Assembly: GCF_008831285.2 (NCBI RefSeq)
Contig: NC_045146.1
Coordinates: 22,585,703-22,649,702 of the forward strand
Reading direction: 5' to 3'
Length of the DNA: 64,000 bases
From: Nymphaea colorata
Taxonomy: Eukaryota; Streptophyta; Magnoliopsida; Nymphaeales; Nymphaeaceae
The notes under the pieces were generated by a model. The model had not been told where the DNA came from and did not search any database. It saw nothing but the letters and a program-made list of their open reading frames with translations. This document shows positions 63,896-64,000 of this stretch, in pieces; positions within the stretch are counted from its first letter, which is position 1; the number at the start of each line of letters is the position of its first letter. The translations under genes were made by a program, and so were the position numbers.

Positions 63896-64000
63896 GCCTT
63901 GGTCCAGGCGGCGCAACGGCAAGCGTCAGTCCGTTGAAGTGCGAACAGCAGTCCAGCAGGCAGCGGCGGTCCGGTGGTCCAGCGGTAGCAACTTCACAGC
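63896..64000 (-). other. Probable 5'UTR exon of CDC123 (cut by window edge)
   Basis: GC-rich sequence on the minus strand ending in a strong donor (AAGGC|GTGAGTC). The first upstream acceptor-less exon-like segment in the right orientation for CDC123. Inferred from the splice signal and base composition only; it could belong to another gene beyond the edge. Confidence 0.4.

Noticed and set aside
1-64000. tRNA, rRNA or known microRNA genes
   Set aside because: Read for T-arm-like GTTCGA-type boxes and familiar microRNA words; nothing with a supporting fold was found. A covariance-model scan would be decisive.

Overview
This is nuclear DNA from a flowering plant. The genes have typical plant GT-AG introns, some of several kilobases. 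The families are plant-type: trihelix GT-2, C2H2/EAR zinc finger, ARM/U-box, NEP1-interacting RING-H2 and DSK2. The spacers are AT-rich, with microsatellites, MITE-like inverted repeats and one Ty3/gypsy relic. The species cannot be fixed from the sequence. Nothing bacterial, viral or organellar was seen.

Layout. Two genes lie on the plus strand at the left: a PETAL LOSS-type trihelix factor (91-2758, two exons) and an intronless three-finger ZAT-type repressor (7418-8425). The other six genes are all on the minus strand. They are: an unrecognised conserved-looking 235-aa protein (9589-10788, with a probable 5' leader exon near 12.5 kb); the ubiquitin shuttle receptor DSK2/ubiquilin (16726-26240, seven exons, 7-kb first intron); a PUB15-type U-box/ARM E3 ligase (31733-34077); a RING-H2 E3 of the NEP1-interacting type (37896-43503, five exons, introns loaded with repeats); an RluA-family RNA pseudouridine synthase, probably plastid-targeted (52377-57241, seven exons, one GC-AG intron); and the eIF2 assembly chaperone CDC123 (59173-60207, with a likely 5'UTR exon at the window edge). 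All exon chains were joined by hand; every junction keeps frame, and the joined products carry the expected domains end to end.

Spacers and large introns hold most of the repeats. The oddest is a 1.35-kb element in DSK2 intron 1: short terminal inverted repeats enclose about 0.5 kb of pure purine minisatellite on one arm and its pyrimidine counterpart on the other.

Three of the eight genes act in the ubiquitin system (DSK2, U-box E3, RING-H2 E3), but they are unrelated in sequence and nothing indicates co-regulation. I see no convincing new multi-gene system. The points most worth a second look are the decayed N-terminal trihelix domain of the PETAL LOSS-like gene, the purine/pyrimidine palindromic element, and the unrecognised 235-aa gene with its upstream ORF.
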